Below, piece after piece: positions 9,301-18,369 of a DNA stretch of 64,000 bases (the stretch's first letter is position 1; each line of letters begins with the position of its first letter). Both the position numbers and the translations under genes were made by a program. The stretch is from NCBI GenBank assembly GCA_019057385.1, contig JAHQJS010000003.1, forward strand, positions 62,001 through 126,000, in the 5' to 3' direction. The DNA comes from Candidatus Borrarchaeum weybense. Its GTDB lineage: Archaea > Asgardarchaeota > Sifarchaeia > Borrarchaeales > Borrarchaeaceae. The notes beneath the pieces were generated by a model. The model worked only from the letters and a program-made list of their open reading frames with translations, made no database searches and had not been told where the DNA came from.

Positions 9301-10217
9301 CAATCAATGAAAAAATCAATCTAGTGAAGGGTATTTTGAAGGAACTAGGAATCATCCTAGGGGAATTTCCGGTCCTATACCATGACATTAATTCATATCG
9401 CGAAGCTTTAGCAGAGTATTATTTCCGTTATAAAACCGACGAGGGTGGGAAGAAGCACCGTTCAAAAAAGACAGACATTTCCAAGATCCCAATACAACAG
9501 ATGGCTTTTGTAGACCCTCTTGGTGAAGTAAATATCCTTTATGATCTGGAGACATATCTCTATCCGCAATCTATTGCGAATCTTCTGGGCATTATCATAC
9601 ATGAAAAATTCGGTCATGGTTTCTTTCAACAGTATACATCATTAGGGAAAAAATTGCTAGAACTGGAATACCACCAAAAAGGTGTAGAATTACTTATGAA
9701 AGAGCTAGAAAAAATATCAAATAAGTATGCTATGGGGATTCAATGGCTTGCCGTTTCTACATTGATCGTCGATGAAGGGTTCGCAACTTGGCTAGAGTTA
9801 AAGACTTTCGAAAAACTGCTTGAAAAAATATCAGATAAAGATTCACAGTTTATTCAACAGATACATCACGAGATAGAAAGTTTCAGAAAAACGGTATTTG
9901 AAAGCGAAGAACTCAATGTGAAGCATGAGTATTTTGCCTTAAAATATGAGAAGACTGTTATCAATCCTTACGCAGAAGGATACGATTTGTTCTCACAAAT
10001 TGAAGAGAAATACGGCGAAAAGTGCGTACCGAAAGCATTAGAAATCGCTGCAAATGTCCCCTTGACAAAGCGACAGATCTCTCTTATGCCAAATACGATA
10101 AAAAATGATAAAACCTGTGCTGATAAAAGATTAGAAAAAATAGCGTGCTCAGATCTCAAAATAGAGCGAAACAATGTTGATATGTTTGAGAAAGCTGCCA
10201 AGGAATTGTTTTTGTAA
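6330..10217 (+). CDS. Giant TPR-like protein with Ig-like and HExxGH metallopeptidase-like domains
   Basis: A 1295-aa protein without signal peptide or membrane segment. Residues about 1-850 are helical, TPR-like repeats (for example YNRALELVQIARLIL, YNLALQLLAKI, SIKLLKEANTLL). Around 865-985 there is a beta-rich segment (VNIALDKDQVEVNDEIQYT), like CARDB/DUF11 Ig-type domains. The C-terminal 300 residues contain HEKFGH near 1092, the HExxGH zinc motif spacing known from M49 dipeptidyl peptidases, and VDEGFATWLE about 50 residues later, a plausible third zinc ligand. I do not recognise the whole architecture. It ends 22 bases before pyrK and may be cotranscribed with it. Peptidase activity is an inference from the motif. 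Confidence 0.7.
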   Translation: MDFKSEMQFFFNLRDLTARKGKIHNILSQLEKMQQRNDPVISLNMAEALIENCLLIDNDEDRLQHYNRALELVQIARLILKEKSQTRLLLRSYHLECFIKYHTMKYRDEEASILDIFNLGGKIIKRVTQAKTNDPYTEYDDYCSLGCVWRAYGLMSQLIHKFQKLNVEQRRDMLENARALTHKAVDASNSTNNRDANVLSAYIFAFVETSQMVLRGDKATTEKDFIKIIGLYDVLFEAAHSYGSIEFEYLALLNHTRLNLSRYAYTIGTNEEKRELLHDILNDCKKLEEYNNLIRMPHFLFYYYTVRTEAYLSFLYFEVFSEKEYNYYVNKALKSAEKLKFVYESKDMISERDKIDLHHNLIFVYMMTASFATSQKEKHEYLKKCEELLLEDEQSTAVWSQRAYSIWRDLSSIYLDLAKVERNHIYFEKCVFYAKKAYYSALETEVFTDAFFEAYKIAMIAESFQKHNLSIKHYNLALQLLAKIIQAGKDYPYYRNLETYLSARLLGVKAKEEHRKGSYIQATNLYREASSILRPNKLYLYESLLYNIYALFEDASTRFIEEKYKETFTILSNITCLFDETAKHYAEDYKPQFQYFIDRRAYDLQLDYFESSKTFCLAQSNILQALIYRSTGDSERSIKLLKEANTLLKPFTDRNIHIAGYSSFAKGLYGLEKSELNIRNGEYKRAASYLANASDQFETASKVLASDEQLRQLCDGLKFFCRGWMNTLEIMRRDIDHSTTELHTNFTLASQSFVNATRSLKMFKKTSKGVSGFEKLLSYIYYSLLFQKTDDLAEKSKFKDNMTAVLGEALQYFKDAEDMERYRFTKDIITTLLQLEDIRENILKPITIPFTLYTPIFDSTTIVEPSSVNIAISLDKDQVEVNDEIQYTIEINSDNSVYMKQIDGLIPKKGVKVVSNSQLAKNGTIEINRFLSPGNPIKIEFQVQASTPLHNKAHPRLLYLNTKNEKCRAFTLPLTLQVYPKNALKSGVVCTINEKINLVKGILKELGIILGEFPVLYHDINSYREALAEYYFRYKTDEGGKKHRSKKTDISKIPIQQMAFVDPLGEVNILYDLETYLYPQSIANLLGIIIHEKFGHGFFQQYTSLGKKLLELEYHQKGVELLMKELEKISNKYAMGIQWLAVSTLIVDEGFATWLELKTFEKLLEKISDKDSQFIQQIHHEIESFRKTVFESEELNVKHEYFALKYEKTVINPYAEGYDLFSQIEEKYGEKCVPKALEIAANVPLTKRQISLMPNTIKNDKTCADKRLEKIACSDLKIERNNVDMFEKAAKELFL

Positions 10218-10239
10218 GGTCAGGAAAGGTGATAATACC

Positions 10240-11052
10240 ATGAACAAACCTATTGTGTTACCCATCGAAAAAATCGAAACAAACACTCCCTCTATCAAAA
10301 CCTTTTTCATGAAAGTTCCTTTAATAGCCCAGCAAGGAATTCCAGGTCAATTTCTTATGGTATGGACATTCAATGATGAAATTCCTATGTCCTTATCTCA
10401 TATTAATCCCAAAAAAGAACTTATTGGAATTACTGTGAAAAAAGTAGGATCTTCTACAGAAATGATGCATTCTATGAGCGAAGGTTCACTTGTTGGTGTG
10501 AGAGGCCCCTATGGGAATGGGTTTAAAATTGCAGGTAGTCGCATATTGGTCGTTGGAGGAGGAGTCGGTATGGCATGCCTCTTTCCACTTATCCTACAAC
10601 TTGTTGAAGCGCAGAAATACGTGACTGTCCTTATTGGGGCGTTAACTAAAGATGAACTCTTATTTCAGAAGCCGCTGCAAAAGTATACAACACGTGAAAC
10701 ATTTCGCTTATCAATAGCTACAGATGATGGATCAATGGGCTTTCACGGGCTAGTGACAGAGTTGATGGATGAAACTCTTCAAATGGAGACGTTTGATCAA
10801 ATCTATGCTTGTGGTCCTGAACTTATGCTTAAAACTACGTTTAATATTGCAGAATCACAAAATATTGCTTTCCAAGCAAGCCTTGAGAGATATATGAAGT
10901 GCGGCATTGGATTATGTGGTAGTTGCTGTATTAATGAGCAAATCGTCTGTAAAGATGGCCCGATTTTTGAATCTAATGTACTTCGCACTATGCATGAGTT
11001 CGGGAATTCTAAGCGAGACCCTTCAGGTAGACTTATCTCTATTACTGACTAA
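10240..11052 (+). CDS. pyrK: Dihydroorotate dehydrogenase electron-transfer subunit
   Basis: A 270-aa ferredoxin-reductase-type flavoprotein that passes electrons from PyrD FMN through FAD and a [2Fe-2S] cluster to NAD. The FAD-binding region includes PMSLSHINP, the NAD-binding region RILVVGGGVGMACLFPL, and the cluster ligands are in KCGIGLCGSCCIN...VCKDGP at the C-terminus. I chose the ATG at 10240 because GGAAAGGTGA precedes it; an in-frame ATG at 10174 lies within the upstream gene. Separation from pyrD by other genes is unusual. Confidence 0.9.
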   Translation: MNKPIVLPIEKIETNTPSIKTFFMKVPLIAQQGIPGQFLMVWTFNDEIPMSLSHINPKKELIGITVKKVGSSTEMMHSMSEGSLVGVRGPYGNGFKIAGSRILVVGGGVGMACLFPLILQLVEAQKYVTVLIGALTKDELLFQKPLQKYTTRETFRLSIATDDGSMGFHGLVTELMDETLQMETFDQIYACGPELMLKTTFNIAESQNIAFQASLERYMKCGIGLCGSCCINEQIVCKDGPIFESNVLRTMHEFGNSKRDPSGRLISITD

Positions 11053-11139
11053 AATTGTGAACAAACGAAGTCTTTTAAAGATTTTAAGTCTTTAAGACAA
11101 ATGAATCTACGTTTTAAAGAGAATTGAGGCGCAGTTATA

Positions 11140-12735
11140 GTGTCCAGTACGTTAGAAGAAAGAGTTTGTAGAGGAATTATTGAGGATTTACTTACGACTT
11201 TATCTGAGGTAGATGCACAGCTTGTTCAAAAACTCAAAAAACGTCATGCAAAGAAATATCCTTCAGTAGGTATTGTCTCGAATGCGACTATTCTTTCCCA
11301 CACAACTCCAGAGGAAAAAATGCTTCTTCTTCCTATATTAAAGACAAAGAGTATGCGAACAATCTCAGGTGTTGCTGTTGTTGCAGTTATGGTGAAGCCT
11401 TATCCCTGCCCTAATCAGTCATGTATCTATTGTCCAACTTTTTCAGATATTCCAAAGAGTTATACTGGTCACGAACCTTCAACGATGCGAGGTATACAAA
11501 ACGATTACGACCCCTATTTGCAGGTAAAGACAAGACTTAATCAATTGGAACTAATTGGTCATGCCACAGATAAGATTCTCCTATCCTTGAAAGGCGGAAC
11601 GGTTACTTATTTACCCTATGAGTATCAACTAAGTTTCGTTCACAGATGTCTTGAAGCCCTATGTGATGAACGGTATTCTGATTTTGAAGAACTCAAAAGG
11701 GCTGTCGAAACAGCACAACGAAAACTTGTGGGAGTTATCGTTGAAACCCGTCCAGATTACTCTAAGATTTCTCAAACGGATGAAATGCTTCATTTAGGCG
11801 TCACTACTGTTGAATTGGGTGTACAAACTATTTTTGATGAAGTATTTGAAATATGCAAAAGAGGTCACACAGTTCAGGACGTTATTGACGCAACTCGTAT
11901 TTTAAAGGATGCAGGAATGAAAGTTGCATATCATATTATGCCAGGTCTTCCAGGATCTAATGAAGAAAGAGATCTAATAATGTTTCAAGAGGTCTTTGAA
12001 AATCCTTTTTATAAGCCGGATAATTTGAAGATTTACCCCTGTTTAGTTATTAAAGGCACAGAGTTGTACGAATTGTGGCAGAGCGGAAATTACAAACCCT
12101 ATAACGCCGAAACAATGACAAATCTATTATCGCATGTTTTACCGAACATTCCAAGATGGATTCGTATACAACGAATTCAAAGAGATATTTCTGCAAAGAT
12201 GATTGAAGATGGTGTTAAGAAAGGCAATCTTAGAGAGCTTGCTCATGAAGAACTAAGTAAGAGTGGAATAACATGCTCTTGTATTAGATGTCGCGAACAA
12301 GGTATCGTTTATCGGAAATCAGGAATCACTCCAAAAATAGAAAATCTTGAGACCCTCATAGAAACGTTCAATGCTTCAGAAGGAATCGAAAATTTTATAT
12401 CTTACGAGGACGCAGTACAAAAAATTCTGCTTGGATTTATACGATTACGTGTTCCTTCTGAGAAGGCACATCGGAAAGAAATCAATGACATGAGAACAAC
12501 TATCGTAAGAGAATTGCGTGTTTTTGGAGAACTAGTTCCCATTGGAGAGAAACCAAGGCATCATCAAGTGCAACATCGAAAAATTGGAGAATTACTATTA
12601 AATGAGGCTGAACTCCTCAGCAAAGATGAATATGATTCCAAAAAAATTTCCGTCCTTAGCGGTTTAGGTGTAAAGCCCTGGTTTTACAAGCAAGGATATA
12701 CGCGTGATGGAGTTTATGTAAGTAAAAGATTATGA
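11140..12735 (+). CDS. elp3: Elp3-type tRNA wobble-uridine modification enzyme
   Basis: A 531-aa radical SAM and acetyltransferase protein of the Elp3 family, which makes the cm5U-type side chain at tRNA position 34. The radical SAM cysteines are in PCPNQSCIYCPT (C-x4-C-x2-C), followed by SLKGGTVTYLP and ETRPDY. The C-terminal domain ends with SVLSGLGVKPWFYKQGY, matching the GNAT fold end of Elp3. The start codon is GTG. It overlaps the convergent gatE by six bases. Confidence 0.93.
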   Translation: MSSTLEERVCRGIIEDLLTTLSEVDAQLVQKLKKRHAKKYPSVGIVSNATILSHTTPEEKMLLLPILKTKSMRTISGVAVVAVMVKPYPCPNQSCIYCPTFSDIPKSYTGHEPSTMRGIQNDYDPYLQVKTRLNQLELIGHATDKILLSLKGGTVTYLPYEYQLSFVHRCLEALCDERYSDFEELKRAVETAQRKLVGVIVETRPDYSKISQTDEMLHLGVTTVELGVQTIFDEVFEICKRGHTVQDVIDATRILKDAGMKVAYHIMPGLPGSNEERDLIMFQEVFENPFYKPDNLKIYPCLVIKGTELYELWQSGNYKPYNAETMTNLLSHVLPNIPRWIRIQRIQRDISAKMIEDGVKKGNLRELAHEELSKSGITCSCIRCREQGIVYRKSGITPKIENLETLIETFNASEGIENFISYEDAVQKILLGFIRLRVPSEKAHRKEINDMRTTIVRELRVFGELVPIGEKPRHHQVQHRKIGELLLNEAELLSKDEYDSKKISVLSGLGVKPWFYKQGYTRDGVYVSKRL

Positions 12736-14652
12736 TAAAAACTCCTGTAAAAGTTGTTTGAGCAATGAACTTACAGTTTTTCCATCGATTTTTCCACGTA
12801 CCTTTTTCATCACTTCTCCCATGAGAGGCTTAAGTGCATCCATTTTCCTTTCTTTAACTAAGTCTTCATTTTTTGCGATTATTTCTTTAATAATGTTTGT
12901 TACCTCATCCTTTGATAGAGTGGTGAGACCTATACTTCTCACAAGTTCATCTAGCGGTTTATCTGGATCTTTTGCCACTGATTCCAATACTTCTGGGAGC
13001 GCTTCTTTTGCGAATTTTTCTTGGGAGAGAAATTCAAATATTTCATAGAACTTATCTTCTGTTATATTTTCGAATGGAACACCTTCTCTTTGTAGGTATT
13101 TAGATGTGCCGATTATGGTACTCGCCACTAACGTAGGTTTTACTCCCAGCCCACTACTAGCAATTTTATCGAACCAAAAAACATTCGGATGAAGGACTAG
13201 CTCGTCAGCTAATTCTTCTGAAAGTCTATATTTTTCTATAAAACGCGTTTTCTTTTCTTCTGGAAGTTCAGGAAGGTGTTGTTTGATCTCTTCTACCATC
13301 TCTGAAGATATACGAAAGGGCACAGCATCAGTTTCAGGATACATCCTTGCCGATCCTGGAAGAGGTCTTAAAAAGGCAGTTGTTCCATCTGGATTTGGCC
13401 TTCGGACTTCCTTTGGAACGTGTGTGATATAGATTTTCGCTAAATTACATATGGTCCAAATCGCTTGCTCACATTTCCCTTTGGGACCTATTACAAGAAC
13501 GAAACCATCTTCAGTTCCACATTCTAAACTTTGTCTCACTTCGTTAACATCATCTTCAGAAATCCCATAATTAGGCAATTCATCTGAATGCAAAATACCC
13601 CCAAGTCCAGCATAGATTTTAACCGCATCCGCAAATTCTGTTCCCAATCTACGACCAGGTTGAAGTTCTCTGCCTAGTAAGCCTCCAAATTTCGAAAGTT
13701 TTACACCTAAGGCGTGTTCTCCTTTTTTCAGGGCTTTCTGCAGGAGTTTGGCTTTCGTTTCAGCAAAAATAGTTGAAACATCTTTGTGTTCTATAGTGAT
13801 GTCATCTTCTCGAACTACTCGCTTTTCCAGCACTTCTCGAATTTGTATCATGTTTTGTTGTCTTAATACCTCATTTTTCACGTATTCCCCGATAAGGTCC
13901 AATTCTTGTGCACCCTTAATTTCTACGCGAGCTCCATCCCTTATTGATACATTGACATCCTGTCGAATTGTTCCTAATCCTCTCTTTACCTTACCAGTGG
14001 CGCGCAAAATTGCACCAATTCGTTCAGCAACCGCTTTAGTTTGCTCAGGACTGTGAATGTCAGGATCGGTTCTGATCTCTATCAGCGGAATTCCAAGACG
14101 ATCAACTCGGAATGTAGTTCCTTCTTTTGTTTGTTCTATGATCCTTGCAGCATCTTCTTCCACGTAAAGTTGCGTAATGAACACTTTTCCTTGTGAGGTC
14201 ATAAGGTAGGAATCTTTTGTTCCAATCGCAATTTTTGCAGTCCTCTGAAAACCCATAGGCGTAGATCCATCAACGATTGTCTTTCTCATCACTTGAACTT
14301 CATCGATTGGTCTCATTTTGAAAATGAATGCAATTTCAAGAGCTATACGAACAGCTTCTTCATTTATGGGGGTGGGTGGTTCTTCGTCCAGTTCAATCAA
14401 GCATGTTGTATCTGAATACCCCTCGTAAATCACTCTTGCCTCTTTTTTTGCTTCAAATGCTGCCGCTAAATCAACTTCTCCGGTTTCTCCGGCAACAGCA
14501 CGTAACCGCCTCTTGACCTTTATGTCGGGTTCATCAGTTCGTACCAAAGAAGGACATCGACAAAATAGTTTAGTAGTATCTAGTTGTTGATGAAATTCTA
14601 GACCTACCATAAGTCCAAGTTCATCATAATTCAGTGCTTTTTCATCCACCAT
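12730..14652 (-). CDS. gatE: Glutamyl-tRNA(Gln) amidotransferase subunit E
   Basis: An archaeal GatE of about 640 aa, the tRNA-binding kinase subunit that activates Glu-tRNA(Gln) for amidation by GatD. Diagnostic segments are GLEFHQQLDT, KLFCRCPS, the GatB/E catalytic core LIEIRTDPDI and INVSIRDG-like RQDVNVSI, and the C-terminal YqeY-like tail. The ATG at 14652 is preceded by AGGTG; the reading frame also offers a GTG at 14661. It follows gatD with ten bases between, so they form an operon. Confidence 0.95.
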   Translation of the reverse strand: MVDEKALNYDELGLMVGLEFHQQLDTTKLFCRCPSLVRTDEPDIKVKRRLRAVAGETGEVDLAAAFEAKKEARVIYEGYSDTTCLIELDEEPPTPINEEAVRIALEIAFIFKMRPIDEVQVMRKTIVDGSTPMGFQRTAKIAIGTKDSYLMTSQGKVFITQLYVEEDAARIIEQTKEGTTFRVDRLGIPLIEIRTDPDIHSPEQTKAVAERIGAILRATGKVKRGLGTIRQDVNVSIRDGARVEIKGAQELDLIGEYVKNEVLRQQNMIQIREVLEKRVVREDDITIEHKDVSTIFAETKAKLLQKALKKGEHALGVKLSKFGGLLGRELQPGRRLGTEFADAVKIYAGLGGILHSDELPNYGISEDDVNEVRQSLECGTEDGFVLVIGPKGKCEQAIWTICNLAKIYITHVPKEVRRPNPDGTTAFLRPLPGSARMYPETDAVPFRISSEMVEEIKQHLPELPEEKKTRFIEKYRLSEELADELVLHPNVFWFDKIASSGLGVKPTLVASTIIGTSKYLQREGVPFENITEDKFYEIFEFLSQEKFAKEALPEVLESVAKDPDKPLDELVRSIGLTTLSKDEVTNIIKEIIAKNEDLVKERKMDALKPLMGEVMKKVRGKIDGKTVSSLLKQLLQEFLS

Positions 14653-14661
14653 TTTAATCAC

Positions 14662-16032
14662 CTAATACAAAAAAGCTCTCTCATCCGTTCTTTTAGTGAT
14701 TTCACCTGCCATATTTGTCAACATAAGACGTTTTACTTCCTCTCGTTCTTGCGTATGCCCTAAAACCCATCCCAATTTTAAATAGGCGGTTTCTGGGAGC
14801 ATGTCTTCAAGATATAAGACTCCCGCATTGCTCATCAGTCGAAGATTTCGATAAACATAAGGATTGACTCGACCATAAAGGCATTGTGACGTCATTCCTA
14901 TAAAGAGATCCATTTCTAAGGCACTCTTCACATGAGGCAACCATGAACGATGTTTTTCGTTTTGTGGTGGAGAAGTAGGTGTATGTCCGAGCCCAGTGCC
15001 CTCAATAATGATACCTCTATAGCCTTTGTCAACTAAAAAGTCAATTATCTCTGGGTTCGAACCAGGGTATGCTTTAATAAGGGCAATTTTTTCCTCAAAC
15101 GCCGTATCTGCAACTACTTCAGTTTCACTTCGTTTCTTATATTCAGCATCTTCACGAAATTCCATCTTTCCGTCTGGCCAAATCTTTCCAATCGGCAATT
15201 CATTAATGGGGCGAAATGTGTCACGTCGACTTGTATGCATTTTTCGTACCTTTGTCCCTCTATTAATAAGGCAATATGAATCATCTGGCTCTCCGTGCAT
15301 ACATATAAATACCCCTGCCAGATCTGCGTGACCTGCTAACCATGATGCGCAAATTAAATTAATCGCACCATCGAAACTGCCACGATCAGATGAGCGTTGT
15401 GCTCCTGTAAGTATAACTGGCTTTGAAAGATCACGTAACATAAAGCTTAGCATCGCTGCAGAATATCCCATACAATCTGTCCCGTGAGTTATAACAACTC
15501 CTGAAGCACCTGAATTCAATTCTTTTGCGGCATCGTCAGCCATTTTTTTCCATTCATTGACCCATAAATCCTCGCTCGCAAGATTAAAAAGAAGATTACA
15601 TCCCTTAAAACGAACGATCTCCGAAAGTTCGGGTATAGCGAAGAAGAGTTCCTCGGGGGTGAACGCCATAACAACGCCACCTGTTAAATAATCGATCCTA
15701 CTAGCAATCGTGCCACCGGTTGCAAGTAATGAAATCTCTGGAAGATCAGCTTTTTGCTCAGGAAATGTTTTCTGAAAACTTTCAAGACTGATGCCTTTAT
15801 CTATTCGAACTAACTCGACACCCGGCTGGTACGCAATACTTACGTTATATCCATCATCCTGTTTTATTACAATGCTCGAAGGATCTCCAATCTCAATACG
15901 AGGCAAAATGTAGCCCTCATAACTCATATCCTCAGATGTAATTCGAATACGGTCACCAGGCTCTATTTCTTTCTCTTTAAGGATATTTCTAACCTCTTGT
16001 GAGTAGTGAGCAAAATAACTTTGTTCTTTCAT
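14662..16032 (-). CDS. gatD: Glutamyl-tRNA(Gln) amidotransferase subunit D
   Basis: A 456-aa archaeal GatD. It is an L-asparaginase-like glutaminase that supplies ammonia to GatE. The N-terminal 80 residues are the GatD-specific beta domain; then come LLATGGTIASR and VITHGTDCMGYSA with the catalytic threonines, aspartate and so on, and AQRSSDRGSFDGA. It is cotranscribed with gatE. With gatB also present at 20521, the organism probably handles both Gln-tRNA(Gln) (GatDE) and Asn-tRNA(Asn) (GatCAB). Confidence 0.95.
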   Translation of the reverse strand: MKEQSYFAHYSQEVRNILKEKEIEPGDRIRITSEDMSYEGYILPRIEIGDPSSIVIKQDDGYNVSIAYQPGVELVRIDKGISLESFQKTFPEQKADLPEISLLATGGTIASRIDYLTGGVVMAFTPEELFFAIPELSEIVRFKGCNLLFNLASEDLWVNEWKKMADDAAKELNSGASGVVITHGTDCMGYSAAMLSFMLRDLSKPVILTGAQRSSDRGSFDGAINLICASWLAGHADLAGVFICMHGEPDDSYCLINRGTKVRKMHTSRRDTFRPINELPIGKIWPDGKMEFREDAEYKKRSETEVVADTAFEEKIALIKAYPGSNPEIIDFLVDKGYRGIIIEGTGLGHTPTSPPQNEKHRSWLPHVKSALEMDLFIGMTSQCLYGRVNPYVYRNLRLMSNAGVLYLEDMLPETAYLKLGWVLGHTQEREEVKRLMLTNMAGEITKRTDERAFLY

Positions 16033-16389
16033 TAATTGTGCCTCCTTTTTCGCATGATTTGCATGCAGACTGGCCTAGATTTGAGTTTATTTGAATTTAA
16101 GGTTAAATGTAAGATAAGATCGCTGTTCTATATTTTAAACCATGATTTTAATCTTCTTCAAACAACAGTTTTCCATTTAATACGCATAGAAATTTAAGTT
16201 AATTTATTAGTGTTAATGCAAGAAACACCTTAAAAATTGTTGAAGGCAACTTGCGCTTTACATTCGAAAAAAGGAGCGTCGCATTGTCATATCTTTAATT
16301 TCTGAATGTAAAGCTAAAAATTTATAAAGTCATTTCAACGTTCCCTTGTATTCAAAATTCTTTAGGCTTCTTAAAACGGAGTTAAAATA
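16033..16389. promoter_or_regulatory. Divergent gatD / glmS promoter region
   Basis: A 357-base AT-rich region between divergent genes. AATTTATAAAGT near 16317-16328 is a good TATA box for glmS, about 65 bases before its ATG. No RNA gene or riboswitch fold was recognised. Confidence 0.45.
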
Positions 16390-18210
16390 ATGTGTGGTAT
16401 TGTAGGTATTGTTCTCAATCAAGGTAACGTCGCACCTCTGTTACGAGAATCTCTTAAGCGACTTGAGTATCGAGGTTACGATTCTGTGGGTATGGCTACT
16501 ATTGCAAATGCTCATATGATTTTAAAGAAAGATAAAGGAAAAATAGATGTTGTAAATGAAAGACTTAATCTTGATGAACTACCTGGCAGTATTGGAATCG
16601 CACATACGCGATGGGCAACCCATGGAATTCCTACTAAGGAAAACGCTCATCCTCACACAGATTGCAAAGAGAAAATAGCTGTCAATCATAATGGCATCAT
16701 CGAAAACTTTGTAGAATTACGTAAAGAACTAACAGAGAGAGGTCATCACTTTAAGTCAGATACAGATACTGAGGTGGTGCCTCACCTCATCGAGGAGTTC
16801 ATGGAACAGGGTTTAAACTTAAAGGATGCCACAATTCAGGCTCTAAGACGTATAAAGGGATCTTATGGTTTAACTATTATTTCAGCAGCAGAGCCAAGAA
16901 AGATTATATGTGCAAGAAATGGAAGCCCACTTGTCTTGGGGATAGGAGACCAAGTGATATGTTGTGCATCTGATATTCCAGCGTTCTTACCCTTGACTAA
17001 TAAGGCAATAATACTTCATGATGAGGAACTGGCTGTTCTTACACCCAATGAATATCAAATTTTTTCTGTTCCTACTCAAAAAATGGTTTCCAAGGACATT
17101 ACTACCATAAAATGGACTCCAGAGATGGCATCAAAAGGTGGATATTCCTATTTTATGCTAAAGGAGATTCATGAACAACCAAAAGCCCTACGCGATACAT
17201 TAAGGCAACGACCTGAACGTCTGGAAAAAATTGCTGAAGTATTAGATGAGGCATCCAAGATCTTTATTACCGCAGCAGGTACCTCCTTTCACGCAGCACT
17301 CACTGCAAGATATCTTTTTTCACAACTGTGCAATGTATTTCCTACAGCTCTCTTGTCGTCAGAGTTTCCAGAGGCAATTGGCCCTTCGTTTCCATCAGAC
17401 GCCTATGTAATAGCTGTTAGCCAATCTGGTGAAACTGCTGATACAATAAGGACTATTAATTTCGCGAAAGAACGGGAAGCGACTATTATCTCAGTTGTCA
17501 ATACAGTCGATTCGTCGATCACACGCCTTTCTGATCACGTCATTTACACCCAAGCGGGGCCTGAGATCGGGGTAGCCGCCACAAAGACCTTTACAACCCA
17601 AGTCGCAACTTTATCCATGATTGCACTTAATTTAGCACTACGCAAAAAATGCAAAGATATTGAGACGATATCAAATCTACAAAATGCGCTTTATAAAATT
17701 CCTAATATTGTACAAACCGTTATTACAAAAGAGGAAGAACATGTAAAGCGCCTAGCAGAACAGTTTGCCCATATGCAAAATTTTCTCTTTTTGGGAAGAG
17801 GCATTAACACGACAACCGCTGCTGAAGGATCCTTAAAATTAAAGGAAATTTCCTATGTTCATGCTGAGGCGTACCCTGCGGGGGAAAGTAAGCATGGACC
17901 TATTGCGCTCATAACTCCCGGATTCCCGATAATGTTTATTGCCCCTCCAGACGAGACATATGATCATATAATCGGAAACATCATGGAGATGAAAGCGCGA
18001 GAAGGTACAATTATCGCATTTATTGACGAACAGGATCAAACAATTCGAGAACTTGCTGATCATTCTGTAAATATCCCAAGTGTACCTCCCCTTTTATCTC
18101 CAATACCGTACGTTGTGCCACTTCAATTATTTTCGTATTATGCAGCCGTAAAACTTGGTTACTCTCCAGATATGCCTCGTTCACTTAGCAAAAGTGTCAC
18201 AGTATTATAG
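16390..18210 (+). CDS. glmS: Glutamine--fructose-6-phosphate aminotransferase
   Basis: A 606-aa GlmS that makes glucosamine-6-phosphate for amino-sugar and glycan synthesis. It starts MCGIVGIV, so cysteine 2 becomes the N-terminal nucleophile, followed by LEYRGYDSVG and HTRWATHG of the glutaminase domain. Two SIS domains follow: TAAGTSFHAAL, VSQSGETADT and GPEIGVAATKTFT. The protein ends in PRSLSKSVTV, the usual GlmS tail. Length is standard. No glmS ribozyme-like sequence is seen in the leader. Confidence 0.96.
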   Translation: MCGIVGIVLNQGNVAPLLRESLKRLEYRGYDSVGMATIANAHMILKKDKGKIDVVNERLNLDELPGSIGIAHTRWATHGIPTKENAHPHTDCKEKIAVNHNGIIENFVELRKELTERGHHFKSDTDTEVVPHLIEEFMEQGLNLKDATIQALRRIKGSYGLTIISAAEPRKIICARNGSPLVLGIGDQVICCASDIPAFLPLTNKAIILHDEELAVLTPNEYQIFSVPTQKMVSKDITTIKWTPEMASKGGYSYFMLKEIHEQPKALRDTLRQRPERLEKIAEVLDEASKIFITAAGTSFHAALTARYLFSQLCNVFPTALLSSEFPEAIGPSFPSDAYVIAVSQSGETADTIRTINFAKEREATIISVVNTVDSSITRLSDHVIYTQAGPEIGVAATKTFTTQVATLSMIALNLALRKKCKDIETISNLQNALYKIPNIVQTVITKEEEHVKRLAEQFAHMQNFLFLGRGINTTTAAEGSLKLKEISYVHAEAYPAGESKHGPIALITPGFPIMFIAPPDETYDHIIGNIMEMKAREGTIIAFIDEQDQTIRELADHSVNIPSVPPLLSPIPYVVPLQLFSYYAAVKLGYSPDMPRSLSKSVTVL

Positions 18211-18369
18211 AGCAGGCAAAGTGCAAAAGAGTTTTCATTAATTTTGAATTTTCTTCTGAAACCCGAGGAGAAGACTTTATAGTAGAAGAAATAAGCATTT
18301 TGTGATTAATTATTTAATGAAATTATATTTTTAGAATGCTGGGAGGGAAATGGGCAAATTGTTTTAGAA

